In this document: positions 8,335-18,835 of the stretch, in pieces
Layout: each line of letters starts with the position of its first letter
How positions within the stretch are numbered: the stretch's first letter is position 1
From: Andalucia godoyi
Lineage: Eukaryota > Discoba > Jakobea > Jakobida > Andaluciidae
Direction of reading: 5' to 3'
Length of the DNA stretch: 64,000 bases
Assembly (NCBI GenBank): GCA_009859145.1
Contig: VRVR01000042.1
Coordinates: forward strand, 151,445 to 215,444
Translations under genes and position numbers: made by a program
Notes under the pieces: generated by a model
Databases searched by the model: none
Told to the model about the DNA's origin: nothing
Seen by the model: only the letters and a program-made list of their open reading frames with translations

Positions 8335-10587
8335 TTACACCCACAGACGAACGCGGCCATCTGCACCTGCTGAGAAAAGCCACGGCTGATGCGGATGGAA
8401 CTGGACATCAAGGACTCCTCTATGTTCGTGGCGTTCATGCGCCTTTGCAATAAGCTTGAGCGGCACAATCGTTGGTGGAGTGACAAGGTCATCGTGCACG
8501 GATCCATGGAAAACTCCCATTGCAGCATCGTCTGCACCTGTTGCGAACAACGGGTATTTTTGAGAAAACGCGACGGTGCCGACAGCCTTTGTATGATGCC
8601 GAAGGACACGAACTGGAGCGGACGGCGCATCCAGGTCGATCCAAATGACTCGTCTGTCAGTGGTACCAATGATGAGATGGTCTCCGGTCTGGGAATGAAT
8701 TGCCATGGAAGAGATCCCCATGACGTGCAGAGGAGAAACCTTCTTTGTGACGGACGCAGTGACGAGATCCACAATGCGCACAGAGCGGATAGAAGATATG
8801 AACAGGAACGGGCGAGTCGGATGGAAAATGACATTCTTGGGCGTCGTGGGAGCCTTGGCCATCGCGGGTTGAGAGCGCGCAGTGGACAGCTGATGCACAA
8901 TCACTGCTTGCGCACGAGGGGCAGTCGGTGAAACAGACGCAATATAGTCTCCCTTCGCATGAACACAGACATCGGTGACGCGCTGGTTGGAGGTGTGTTC
9001 AATATCGACTCTCCAATGCATGGCGTTTCTCAACTTCCTATCTTGGCCATCCTCGCCGGACAGGGCTGTGGAGCTGGCGGAGGGTGCGTCGACAACCTTC
9101 CAAATACAAATCGGCTGTTTTTTCCTCTTCTCCATTTCTTCTCCAATCTCCAAGCAACGCGGCTGAATTCGTTCGAACAGGGTGTCGGAGGCTGGTGTCC
9201 GCAAGAAGCGAGGGACAAACAATGAAATCGTGTTTCCCCAAGCAACAATGAGCATCCGCAGCTTTCCCACCGGCAACCAGTGAACTTTCCGAACTGCATA
9301 ATAGGCATTGTCCAGTTCCTTGTCATCTTTTGTCCGCCCGTTTTCATCTTCCCTGCTCTGTTTCTTGAGTTCAAGCTTGAAGTTCCATGCAGCAAAGCAT
9401 CGTCCGGTGTCTGATTCATACACACGCACCCAGCCTGCAGCGTCTCCTGTCGCAATCCACTGCCCGTCCGGCGAAATAGATATGCTGGAAACAGGCGCAC
9501 CAACCAAGAATTCCAGTGCCAGACGATCTGGGAACGGTCGGAGTTCTTCAGGTGAAGGAAGAACAGGAAGCATCGTGTCCGGATTGTCCAAGTGCATACG
9601 AGTCTTTCGAACGCGTGGAGCGAGATACAAATCCAAACATCGTTCAAACCGGTCCTTGACGATTTCGTCCGAAGCAGGCAGCGATCGCATGTTCTCGTAG
9701 GAAATTCGGTCTTCCGAAAGATATTCTGGGGGCGGATGGTACGAATCCGCGTGCCCAGGAAGTGCGATTTTTGGCGCCGCATAGTATGCAGTTCTCCCCG
9801 ATGCACCCGCCAACCGTGGATGATTTGCAGCTTCCGTATCCCACACATCATAAAACATGAGTTCCTTCTCCTTTTCCTGCTTTTCACGCAACAACTCCGC
9901 TCGCGGTCTGAGCCATCCGTTGCGGATTGCACGAACCATCTGCATAACTTTTTTGTGCTCCCATTTGGAGGGCAGGAATCTGCGCTTCGGCTCCGTTCCC
10001 AGTCCTGAAATCGGGAAAATGCCACCGTCCTCGGGCTCGAACATCGCGTACGCTTCAAACTCGGGATCATACATGCCCTCTGGAGCTTTTCCTGCAGCAA
10101 GCCTCAGGATGTTAGAGATGTCGTCGTTGGACAGCGTGTATGCTTCCGGTCCATGAGTATGGTCCACAATCCTTCTCCACCATTTTGGATCATCATGTTT
10201 GTTCACAACTTGGTCCATCACAGTGCCGACTCCCTTGTTCAGCAGCGCAGTCACGCTTGGCAGTGGATCGGGCTCATTTCGGGACGATTTCGACGCCCTG
10301 TCTCCACCGACGTTTGTCGAGGCAACCGAAGACGAAGACGGACCCGACGTGGAGGACGTAGAAGCAGCCACATCTGTGGTGGCCGAGGAAGACCGCGAAC
10401 CCCGGTTAATCACATTTCCAGAACGGTCATATCCAATATGAGCGTGGTCGCGATACCAATAATCAACAGGGATGGAATCTCCAATTGTGTTCACTTGGAA
10501 CTCGTCGTCGGACGAGTCACCAGAATCATCATCCGCAGTCAACGACCGAAGCGTGGCTTTCCTACGTCGATCCCCAGTTTCCGGCAT
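8335..10587 (-). CDS. Ribosome biogenesis protein BOP1/ERB1
   Basis: The protein has 750 residues, matching human BOP1 (746). It is the WD-repeat scaffold of the nucleolar PeBoW (Pes1-Bop1-WDR12 / Nop7-Erb1-Ytm1) complex needed for 27S/32S pre-rRNA processing and 60S assembly. The N-terminal BOP1NT region includes the signature YWYRDHAHIGYDRSG. It continues through the conserved charged segment (KRRFLPSKWEHKKV) to a C-terminal beta-propeller. In the propeller, blades such as SSISISPDGQWIATGDAAG and FHPHQPWLFSAGADGRVRLW are clear. The start chosen is the ATG giving MPETGDRRRK, because the 25 residues before it are a hydrophobic translation of leader repeats. An acidic Asp/Ser segment near residues 20-35 and a Ser/Thr linker near 65-105 are typical. 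Confidence 0.95.
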   Translation of the reverse strand: MPETGDRRRKATLRSLTADDDSGDSSDDEFQVNTIGDSIPVDYWYRDHAHIGYDRSGNVINRGSRSSSATTDVAASTSSTSGPSSSSVASTNVGGDRASKSSRNEPDPLPSVTALLNKGVGTVMDQVVNKHDDPKWWRRIVDHTHGPEAYTLSNDDISNILRLAAGKAPEGMYDPEFEAYAMFEPEDGGIFPISGLGTEPKRRFLPSKWEHKKVMQMVRAIRNGWLRPRAELLREKQEKEKELMFYDVWDTEAANHPRLAGASGRTAYYAAPKIALPGHADSYHPPPEYLSEDRISYENMRSLPASDEIVKDRFERCLDLYLAPRVRKTRMHLDNPDTMLPVLPSPEELRPFPDRLALEFLVGAPVSSISISPDGQWIATGDAAGWVRVYESDTGRCFAAWNFKLELKKQSREDENGRTKDDKELDNAYYAVRKVHWLPVGKLRMLIVAWGNTISLFVPRFLRTPASDTLFERIQPRCLEIGEEMEKRKKQPICIWKVVDAPSASSTALSGEDGQDRKLRNAMHWRVDIEHTSNQRVTDVCVHAKGDYIASVSPTAPRAQAVIVHQLSTARSQPAMAKAPTTPKNVIFHPTRPFLFISSIRSVRIVDLVTASVTKKVSPLHVMGISSMAIHSQTGDHLIIGTTDRRVIWIDLDAPSAPVRVLRHHTKAVGTVAFSQKYPLFATGADDAAMGVFHGSVHDDLVTPPTIVPLKLIAKAHERHEHRGVLDVQFHPHQPWLFSAGADGRVRLWV

Positions 10588-11048
10588 GCCAATCCCACGT
10601 GTCGAGCAAATCGAATCAAACCAAACCAAGCCAAACCAAACCAAACCAAAAAGCAACAACAACGCTAACGATAAGATGTAAAAATATTGTTTTACAATTG
10701 TAAATAACAGTGGAAAGAAAAGACAAAGGAAGACAAGAAAGAAAAGACGGAGAACGCGCTTTCTGAAGGGCGAAACTCCATTTCTCTACGACGGGTGTCG
10801 GTGAAGTGCCTCGGCCTTTTTCAAAGGATGCGCCACCGCCCACTGATCGTGCGTTGCCGATCGTGCAGAGTCTCCAAGGTCCGAGGGTTTTGGTGCATTT
10901 CCAAAAAGAAAATGAAACGATAGCTGCCAGATTCATACATTTGTGAAGCTCGTTGTACATTGTAAACATGATTCCCAGCCACATTAGAATGAGTTCCGTA
11001 TCTTCGTCTTGCTGCGTACTGTTTTATTTAAAATTATGCTCTTTAATA
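10588..11048. other. Spacer with (CAAAC)n repeat
   Basis: This is 461 bp between the BOP1 start and the 3' end of the adenylyltransferase gene. A CAAAC pentamer array at 10617-10650 lies about 30 bp upstream of the BOP1 ATG. The rest is AT-rich 3' flank. No gene is seen. Confidence 0.6.
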
Positions 11049-12461
11049 TTACGACAGTGAAGCAGAGGACGACGCGCGCAATTGCCGTTTTTGAGTAGAC
11101 GAGATCTTTGCTTCTTCTCCTGAGCCAATATCAGCTGGGGGTCTCTTAACAATTGGTGCCATAACGAGTGCCAGAGGCTGCAGCCCTCTCTTTACTCTCT
11201 CACCATTGATGATCATACCATTGTGCGCTGTTTCACTCGTCACAACCAATGCACCAAACTCGACTGTGTCCACAGACGGTCCCCAAGCATCCAGCAGCCG
11301 CACGATCTTCAGACCATCATCACCACCATCACCAACATCATCATTACCGGCTGATGCTTTTCTTGCGCTGACAATGTGCAGAAATGCCGCTGCTGCAGCC
11401 GCTCGTTCTTCCCACGGCTGCATAAACTCTCGGTACTTTTTCTTCCCGAGCAACACGTCGCCATCTGCAACTGCAAGCAGAATCCTCGACGAACTCGCAT
11501 AGGCAGCAGCAGTAAGCAGCATTGCATGGCCTGAGTGCAAGTGGTCAAACGAACCCGCAACAATGCATCCCCCGAATCCCGAGCAGAACCGCAATGCATC
11601 CTCATCCTCATCGACAGGCCGGAAGCGGTCCCCGTCCAGATACTCCAATTCCTGCTGAAGCTGTCCCTCCACACTACCACCATGCAGTTGTTGCGGAATC
11701 TCTGGAATCACATCCATTTCTCCTCGCTGTCGCTGCACTTCCTGTGGCTGCGGCGTGTGAGTTTGGTTAGAGTGCTGATGCTGACTACGCGTTGCGGCCA
11801 CGGACTGCTGCGGAAAAAGCGCGTGTTGCAGATCAATACGTTCGCGCAAGGATGCATCGTAGGCCCGAACTTGGGCCACAAGATCTCGAAAATCCACAAC
11901 GGTCGTGCCGTCGCCTGCGGACGGGTGCACCAGCTTAGCGTGCCGTTCGAGGGCCGGGACATCGAGGTCGTTATTTGCGACAGACGGCAGCGTCAAGATG
12001 AGGCACACATCGGGTCGGATGGCATGGGCCAGGCGGTAGTACTCGGCCCAGGCATCCAAGTGCGTCTGCGTCTTCTGGCCTTGCATGAACACTACAACTG
12101 CCGCACCCACACCCACTACAGACTGCCGAGTCAGCAAATGGAACAAACACACTCGGAATTCATCATGCTGCGCCCCATTCGTCGGAACACTAGCACCTGT
12201 CACCACAACCAACATCCTCCCTCTTCTCCCACCTCTGTCTGTCTCCCGGCTGGCCCTCTGTGTCTGTCTTTGTGCTCTCTGCGTCTCTTTCTGGCTCTCT
12301 TTTGCAGCGCAAATCACGGCTCTGTGTGATGTAGCTTCAAGTGATGCAAGCATCCCCCTGCAGTAAAATGGAAGTGTGGATGCCGAAACATGCAATTCCA
12401 AACGTGCAACGTCCTTGCTTCCCTTTTCAGTACGGACGTGCACGAAGGAAAGGCTCGTCAT
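11049..12461 (-). CDS. Phosphopantetheine adenylyltransferase, eukaryotic type
   Basis: This enzyme transfers AMP from ATP to 4'-phosphopantetheine, the penultimate step of CoA synthesis. The 470-residue frame carries a nucleotidyltransferase domain in its C-terminal half. The signature AGSFDHLHSGH corresponds to the usual G-T/S-F-D-x-L-H-x-G-H that binds ATP. It is followed by LLAVADGDVLLGKKK and later by VVTSETAHNGMIINGERVKRG, which parallels the VS-x-ET...N-x-x-R-x-x-RG motif of eukaryotic enzymes. No dephospho-CoA kinase domain follows, so this is monofunctional, as in yeast Cab4. The first roughly 80 residues are not conserved and translation could start at Met83 (12215). The middle holds a Gln/His-rich linker. 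Only 178 bp separate the gene from the divergent dynein gene. Confidence 0.88.
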   Translation of the reverse strand: MTSLSFVHVRTEKGSKDVARLELHVSASTLPFYCRGMLASLEATSHRAVICAAKESQKETQRAQRQTQRASRETDRGGRRGRMLVVVTGASVPTNGAQHDEFRVCLFHLLTRQSVVGVGAAVVVFMQGQKTQTHLDAWAEYYRLAHAIRPDVCLILTLPSVANNDLDVPALERHAKLVHPSAGDGTTVVDFRDLVAQVRAYDASLRERIDLQHALFPQQSVAATRSQHQHSNQTHTPQPQEVQRQRGEMDVIPEIPQQLHGGSVEGQLQQELEYLDGDRFRPVDEDEDALRFCSGFGGCIVAGSFDHLHSGHAMLLTAAAYASSSRILLAVADGDVLLGKKKYREFMQPWEERAAAAAAFLHIVSARKASAGNDDVGDGGDDGLKIVRLLDAWGPSVDTVEFGALVVTSETAHNGMIINGERVKRGLQPLALVMAPIVKRPPADIGSGEEAKISSTQKRQLRASSSASLS

Positions 12462-12639
12462 CCTTCAAATGCTTAGAAGAAAGCCACCTCCCATACTCCT
12501 CCATTGGATTGCACTCGATACTCGACGCTCGACTCCGTTAGCGAACAGGTACCACGACAGCACAAGCGATATAAGAAAGGGGTAGGAAACCGTATATCTT
12601 TCATTTAATATTTAAGTAGAGGTTTTTTTCGCGTTGAGA
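12462..12639. promoter_or_regulatory. Short divergent promoter region (adenylyltransferase / dynein intermediate chain)
   Basis: The two start codons point away from each other with 178 bp between them. This spacer must therefore contain both promoters unless the adenylyltransferase starts further inside its frame. The part next to the dynein gene is AT-rich (TTTAATATTTAAG). Confidence 0.5.
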
Positions 12640-13360
12640 ATGGCGGATGCAAGCGAAGAAATGAAGCGCGAGCTGGAAGCTAAGCGTCGCAAGCTCGAGG
12701 AAATGCGCCGTCAAAAAGCAGCCCGATCGTCTGCCGCGGCCGCAAGCGGGGCGGCAACGACGGGCTCCGGTCCCACTAGCTCCACTTCTTCATCTCCGCT
12801 CGCATCATCATCATCATCCTCGTTGTCGTCGCCGTCCCCTTCTTCGTCTTCGGTACTCCTTCCACCATCATCCTCCTCCTCCGTAGGAGCATCAAGTGTG
12901 GGGGGAGGGAAGACGTTTGTGGACGCGAGTGTGCTGACAGATGCTTCGTCGTCGCTGGGACGAGAAGGGTCGTTGGTGCTGGTGACGTACGACCAAGGAG
13001 TGCAAGCTGTTGGCGAGGACAGTGCCGCGCTGCTGACCATCTCGCAACATCAATTGCTAGAGCATGAGATGGAGAACATGAAGGAGCGGCTTGACGAGAA
13101 CGAGTTGAAGGGACGACAGGAGCGAACGGAGCCAAAGGAACAGCACGTAGACAAGGAGGGCGGTGCCGAAGTGGAAGGGTCCGGGTGGATCGAACTGAGC
13201 GAGGACGCGCGAACCGAGGTGGAAGCGACGGATGCGTATCGCACGTTTGTGTCCCGTGCAGCGCGTCTCTTGGACCGCGTTCTTACAAAGGACGAGCTTG
13301 ATCCATTTGCCTCGCTTTTCCCATCTTTGGGACTGTCTGCATCCACCTCACCAGCTTCAT

Positions 13361-13391
<31 letters not shown>

Positions 13392-15315
13392 AGCAGCGAC
13401 AAAGGAGGGAGCTGCGTCGGCAGGGCTGTTGACGTCCGCATTGGTTCTCTCTGCGAGTGGCAGTGGACTGCAAAAGACGGCCGTCGAGCCTCTGACACTG
13501 CTTGCAAAGTTCGCGCTCGTCGAAGTACCGGACCCTGTTTGTGCGCTTTCGCTCTCTCCTCTTTCGGCCGACCGCATCCTTGCTGTCCATGCTCCGTCAA
13601 CGTCGCCCTCTAGTTTGAATGTCGTGCTCGTCGATGATGTATCATCCAATCCTTCCAGCTCCACTCTCCCCGCTTCAATACCGTCATCATCATCATCGTC
13701 GTCGTTGACTTCTTCTTCGTCCATCGCAGCCTCGAGCTCAGCAGGAATTTCATCATCATCATCATCGTCGTCGTCGTCATCATCATCATCATCATCATCA
13801 TCATCAGCGTCGTCGTCGTCGTCTTCTTCTTCTGCAACGTCCACGACGATCTCTGCATCGCTGGCGAGTGGAAGTGCAGGATCGACGTTGGTTGCATGGT
13901 CCCTGCTTGCGTCCGTGCCCGATTCTGTGCAGTCGCTTCCGCATGCAGTGTCGTCTCTGCTTGCCCTTCCGATCGCCCTTCCGTCTTCGTATTCGTCTCT
14001 ACCATCGTCGATGGGCGGTGTCGACTCGGGCGTTGTGGTCGCCGGAACGCATGCAGGCTGCATCTGTGTTGTTCTGGGCCCTGCAATGGCTCCTGTTGTC
14101 TCTGCACAGGCACACATGCGACATGTTGTTGCCATCTTACAGGATCCTGCTGCTCCCGTGAGCGCATCGATTGCTCGAGACGGGTCGGGTAGAGAAGAGA
14201 TCAACTTTGGAGTTCTTTCGATCGGTGCTGATGGACTTGTTGCAGCATGGCGCATCTCGCTTCACATCACCTCTTCTTTGGCAGCAGCAGCAGCAGCAGC
14301 AAAGGCAGGACAAGGATCAGTGTCGGTGGTAACGCTGGGGACGGATTCGCCCGTATCTACATTCCGTATTGATGCATCCTCATCGTCGCTATCGTCCTTA
14401 TCATCCTTGTCGCTATCAGCAGGCGGTGGTGCTGTGGTTCCCGAGACGGGGATCGTAGTGATTCCGTCGGCAGCGGCCGGCGGATGGGCTGCAGAAGGTA
14501 CGCGTCGCGGGGAGTGGATGTGCGTGGGGACGGAAGACGGGATGCTGTGGACCGTCCCTCTTTCTTCGTCGTCGATCAGTGTCGGGGCTGGTGTTTCTGC
14601 GTCCTCAGTGTCGACAACCAGCATTCTGTCGTCTGCCTCTTCTTCTGTTGGTGCAGTTGGAGCATCGTCATCTGGCGCAGGCCCGGTGTCTGCTTCATCC
14701 GTTGTGATGGGGATGACTGGGGTCGCTTCCTCTTGTGTTGTGGCCGCGTCTGTGGTGACGTCTGTGAGTGTCCATCCACGAGTGCGTGGTCTTGTAGCGT
14801 CGTGTGCACTTGATGGGACGGTTCGCATCTCGCGAGTGCATCCCTCTTCTTCTTCATCGTCGTCTTCATCATCGTCCTCATCGTCCTCATCGGCAACTGC
14901 CTCCGTAATACCAACAGGTGGTGTGGATGCGACGAGCGTGGTTGCAGTGCTCGAGTGGTCTCGAGATGCTGTCATGGATCTTGCCTGGTGTCCTGTGGCG
15001 CTCGGGGATCGTGAGGGAGATGGACTGCTGTGCGTGGTAGATGCACAAGGCCGACTGGGCGTACTGTACGTCTATCCACTGGTTGCAGCAGACGGAGCAG
15101 CCTCGATGAGTGCCTGGGGTGTGAGAAGGAGTGGGGCTCCCACGTATGCCGTTCGAGTCGTTGTCAGAATCGAGGCGCCGGAGCATCGAGGCATCAACAG
15201 GGTCCGATGGTCCGCGGACGGAAAAAGAATCGTGGCAGGAGATGCGGCAGGACGGGTGCTTGCGTGGGCAGTCGATCTCGTCGCCCTTGCGGCGCTTGCA
15301 GTGCCTCTTTCGTAG
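12640..15315 (+). CDS. Cytoplasmic dynein intermediate chain
   Basis: The protein has 891 residues; mammalian DYNC1I has about 640. The N-terminal charged helix (MKRELEAKRRKLEEMRRQKAA) is the conserved segment that contacts dynactin p150 and NudE. VTYDQGVQA aligns with the VTY-x-KETQT light-chain (LC8) site of animal intermediate chains. A helix FVSRAARLLDRVL precedes a WD40 propeller that binds the heavy chain, closing with RGINRVRWSADGKRIVAGDA. The excess length is due to poly-Ser runs encoded by TCA/TCG/TCT repeats at about 12780-12880, 13355-13400, 13685-13835 and 14850-14900. Some interrupt the propeller. The ATG at 12640 gives the family-type start. The protein is the cargo-binding scaffold of the dynein motor. 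Confidence 0.88.
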
Positions 15316-17051
15316 AGACCCGGGGCTCCATCCGCTTTGGATCGCCTCTTTTGTTGTTGTTGTTTGAATCTTGCTTGGCGGTTCACTGGGGCTTTTTTAT
15401 TGGCTGTAAAAAGCATCGGATGTTCGAGTTAGCATATTGTTCGTGCTTGTGCCGTTCAGGCAGTCACGTCGCATGTCCTGCATTGGGGAGCTCGTATCTT
15501 GCGCCTACATTATACACTGAACATGCATGTCTATTCGTAGATATGCATATTCAGTCTTGCATCCCGTTGCCGGGAACAGGATAGGCCCCCAACACACCTC
15601 ACGGCGTTCTTCAGATAGATGTTCCGCGCTCCGTTCCCAATCTCGATCAATCGGTGAGCCACTTTCTCAGCGTGACACGTCGTTCCTGAGAAGGGTGCAT
15701 TTTGATTCCGACGGCCCTAGCAGCAGGCGTAGTGACACGCGGTCTCTTAGAAGGTCTGCGGGACCTAGGAGGCCCTGCATCGGGCGGCGTAGGCGTAGGC
15801 GAATGCGTCATCCCAGCGCACTCACGCCCATATTTGAATTAATAAAGTGAAACCAACAAATGATAGAATAGATGGCTACGGATGCTGCGTTAAATCGTGT
15901 CGAAAATGCGGAGCCTGTGTCACCGGCTGAATTTTGGCCGAGCGTGCGTAAGCACGAATGCCTGTGAAGCAAACGTGCTAGTGTTGGCCAGTGTCGGCCG
16001 TGTGTCTGTTTATGGATACTCCCCCGTATGCATGATAATGATGTGTTATCATTCAACGGCTCGAGAAGAAAACATGTGGACGACCACACACCGCATCGAT
16101 CGGGCGGGAGGTCCAGCAGAACCCAGACGCAAGCAAAGCCTTTTTCCAAGATGATACCAGCAGAATTTGTCCGCCGGAAGAAACGGCAAGTCGGGGGGGG
16201 AGCAGCTGGTGTGAGCAGAAGCTGAAAGGCCAATGTTGTAGCACGGAAGCAAATGTTGTAGCACGGAAAAGTCAGCCTTGACGCATGCGGGGCCTCGATC
16301 CACGAAAACGTCGTGGACCCGGCTGTCGTTGGCGCTACACTGGAAAGAAAACATGTTGGTGATCGAGGAGGAAATCCGGATTGCGGAGTAGATGCAGATT
16401 GCCGTTACACATCGTCGGAGTATGATCAGACACCCCAAAGATCTTGTTGGGACCGTCGCCAAATGGGAACAGTGGACATCAGATTCGGGCTGCGATGCCC
16501 TGCACCGCCGTTTCAAACGAATACATGCAAGCAGATCGGGGAACGCCCCTATTCAAATACGCGCTGATCCGTCGGACGATTTTTCCGTATTGTCTGCTGC
16601 TACCATCAGTTACCGTTGCAGTTCTTCTTTGATTCTGCACCTCCGATGCAGGCAATCCCGTAGCAACCATCAGGTTTCGAGCACTTGCTGATCGATGACG
16701 TGAGGCACGCAAGCGTCCGTGCGGAGCCTAGAACTTCGAAGCACGACTGCTGCGACGCACCTTGCTCTTGTTCACAGAGATCCAGAGCAAGCCTTAGCAA
16801 AATGCGATCCGCCGAAAACAATGCGAACCCTTTTTTCACGCTCTGGGAAGGTTTCTTCCCACCGCGTGCAAACAGCAACCTTGTTAAACTATTCTCGCCT
16901 TTTCTCTCTTTCGTTCTTCTTCTTCTTCTTCTTCTTTTTTTTTCTTCCTTTTCCCCTTCTCTCCTTCCTGTCTTTTTCTCAAGAATCCTTGTCCACTCTC
17001 AACAAGCCTCAGTTGCGTAGTCACCTGACAATCCAGCACCACCAACCAACC
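15316..17051. other. Long spacer between dynein intermediate chain and Myb 1
   Basis: This spacer of about 1.7 kb holds the longest copy of a dispersed repeat (15502-16060). It also holds a 14-bp direct duplication (TGTTGTAGCACGGA) at about 16233-16265 and a polypyrimidine tract with CTT repeats at about 16905-16960, just upstream of the Myb gene. Reading frames in it are short and lack conserved motifs. No tRNA or other RNA gene is recognisable. Confidence 0.5.
15502..16060 (+). repeat. Dispersed repeat, copy A (full-length form)
   Basis: Positions 15502-15595 and 15917-16060 match copy B (31923-32160, opposite strand) over nearly all of its 238 bp. The matched stretch runs from CGCCTACATTATACA to ATTCAACGGC. 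Copy A carries about 320 bp in the middle that B lacks. Part of that middle (AGATAGATGTT and flank) is also present in divergent copy C at 21819-21975, so B is more likely a deletion derivative than A an insertion. No terminal inverted repeats, long reading frame or target duplication were recognised. Confidence 0.75.
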
Positions 17052-18179
17052 ATGCAGTCCTCCACCAACTCTGGTCTCTTCAGCTTACCGAACGCCGATA
17101 GCATGCTGCAGCTGTGGAACCTCCTCAGCTACAACGCCCAGCTGTCAACCATTGCCTCTCAGCAGCAGCCGCTTTCCACGGCCTCATCATCCAGCTGCTT
17201 CTCCCAGTCTGCGCCTCAATTGCAGACTACATCGCAGTCTCTTGCACACCAGTCCTCGCAGTGCCGAGTGCCGTGGACTGCCGAGGAAGAAGATCGCTTT
17301 GTTCTCGGGCTCAAGCAGTACGGAAAGGGCAGATGGACTGACATTTCTTGCGTCGTAAAATCGCGCACGCCTCGCCAAGTCAAGAACCACGCAATGACCT
17401 ACTTCCACCGACTTGCCTCGCAGAACAAGCGATCCGCTTCTTGTACTGCATCTGCCATCCTCATGTCCACAATCTCGTCTGCCGTGCAGCCTCAACAGTT
17501 CCAGCAACCACAGCCACAATCACAATCGCAACAGCCACAACAATATGTTGTGTCAGTGCTTCCGTCCGGACGCACCTCGTCGTTTAGCCAAGCAGTGAAT
17601 GCAGTGCCGTCTGAGTCGCTTGAAGTCCATCCAGTCTGCCGATCGCGATCGTCGTCATGCGGCACCACGGAGAACATGTCTCCTTCTGACGAACACGACC
17701 AAGATTCCAACACCGTCGTCAACATGTTGTCTTCCTCCTCCTCTTCATCTCCGGTACCCTGCACGAACATCAACACCAACTCGAACTCAAACTCCATGCC
17801 GGTCTCGGTCTCGGTGTTGAACAGCAGCTCGAGCAACAGCAGCCTCGCCTTCTCAAATAGCATTGTCAGTAAGAGAGCAAAGAGATCGAGTGCGGCAACC
17901 GTGCAACATGCCCCGCAGATCCAGTTCGCAATGGAGGAGCTGACCGCAATGACATCGGCATGTTCAGAGGAAGACAACGCCTGCTTCAATGCCTCGCAGC
18001 TGTGCGCAGACCACTTCTTCGCACCGCAGCAGTTTGCACCGGAAGCAACGGATGCATGGCTGTGCGACGACGCCTTTGCGTATTCCTCCTCTCAAACAAA
18101 TCAACAGCAACTCAGCTTTCTCAACCTCAATCTCAACATCTCGGAAGTCCTTTCAGAAATCGATGTTTCCCAATTCTAG
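17052..18179 (+). CDS. Single-repeat Myb-like (SHAQKYF-type) transcription factor 1
   Basis: The protein has 375 residues. One Myb/SANT repeat lies at about residues 72-122, with its tryptophans at W75 (PWTAEEEDRF) and W95 (GKGRWTDIS). It ends in NHAMTYF (112-118), the position of the SHAQKYF motif of plant and protist one-repeat Myb proteins. The flanks are Gln/Ser/Asn-rich, as in activators. The extreme C-terminus (LNLNISEVLSEID) resembles the tail of the next gene. The ATG at 17052 follows the pyrimidine tract; the frame is open upstream only through low-complexity sequence. With its downstream neighbour it forms a same-strand paralogous pair. It is predicted to bind DNA in the nucleus; its targets are unknown. 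Confidence 0.85.
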   Translation: MQSSTNSGLFSLPNADSMLQLWNLLSYNAQLSTIASQQQPLSTASSSSCFSQSAPQLQTTSQSLAHQSSQCRVPWTAEEEDRFVLGLKQYGKGRWTDISCVVKSRTPRQVKNHAMTYFHRLASQNKRSASCTASAILMSTISSAVQPQQFQQPQPQSQSQQPQQYVVSVLPSGRTSSFSQAVNAVPSESLEVHPVCRSRSSSCGTTENMSPSDEHDQDSNTVVNMLSSSSSSSPVPCTNINTNSNSNSMPVSVSVLNSSSSNSSLAFSNSIVSKRAKRSSAATVQHAPQIQFAMEELTAMTSACSEEDNACFNASQLCADHFFAPQQFAPEATDAWLCDDAFAYSSSQTNQQQLSFLNLNLNISEVLSEIDVSQF

Positions 18180-18835
18180 AGTCTTGTCCTTCCCCTTTTT
18201 TCTTCGCTGTTTCCGCTAATCCCCATTTGTATTTGTGTCCGTGTCTCAAAAGGCTATATTTGCTCCATGTGCTTCGGCATCCCCGTTTCTCTGTTCTTCC
18301 AAATATGTGTGTGCGTGCGTGCGTGTGTGTGTGTGTGTGTGTGTCTATCTTTGTCTCTGCTTGTGATGTGATATGATTATAATGGTTGTTTTCGACTCTT
18401 TGACGTCTCTTTATTTTATTTTTGCAGTCCGTTTCAAAAGAAGGTTATATTATTTTTTAAATTAAAAAAATAATTTATTGGATTCGATTCGTTTGTTCTT
18501 TGTTTTGTTTTCCACCGACTGTAGAATGCGCGGACAACAGAGATTCGGCCTTTCCGCCAGCTTTTTTTTCTTCTGATCGCATGTGGATTGCCTTTTCGGG
18601 TAGCTTCTGAAACTGGATCGGGAAGCGAAACCGAATCCATGATTTTCCGATCAAAGGCGGAGTACAAAAATACCGCCTTCTTTCTCTCTCTTTCGTTTTT
18701 CTTCAGTTTCCTCCAAACCCAAAAAACAAAACAAAAATCATCCTGTGTTTTACAGCCAGTGCGATTCTAAGACTCGAAATATTTATCCCAAACCAAGCGA
18801 GTCTTCTTTTATTGCTGCCATCTATACAAGAAGAA
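18180..18835. other. Spacer between the two Myb genes with (GT)n repeat
   Basis: This is 656 bp. A (GT)n run lies at about 18308-18344 in the 3' flank of Myb 1, followed by AT-rich sequence around 18420-18480. The remainder should hold the Myb 2 promoter. No gene is seen. Confidence 0.6.

Noticed and set aside
13050-14255. Minus-strand poly-Asp reading frame
   Set aside because: Poly-Asp is simply the complement of the TCN poly-Ser runs of the dynein intermediate chain.
15527-15850. Frame in repeat copy A beginning MSIRRYAYS, with a similar frame in copy B
   Set aside because: The similarity follows from the nucleotide repeat. The two frames diverge at the B deletion, so a conserved protein is not supported.
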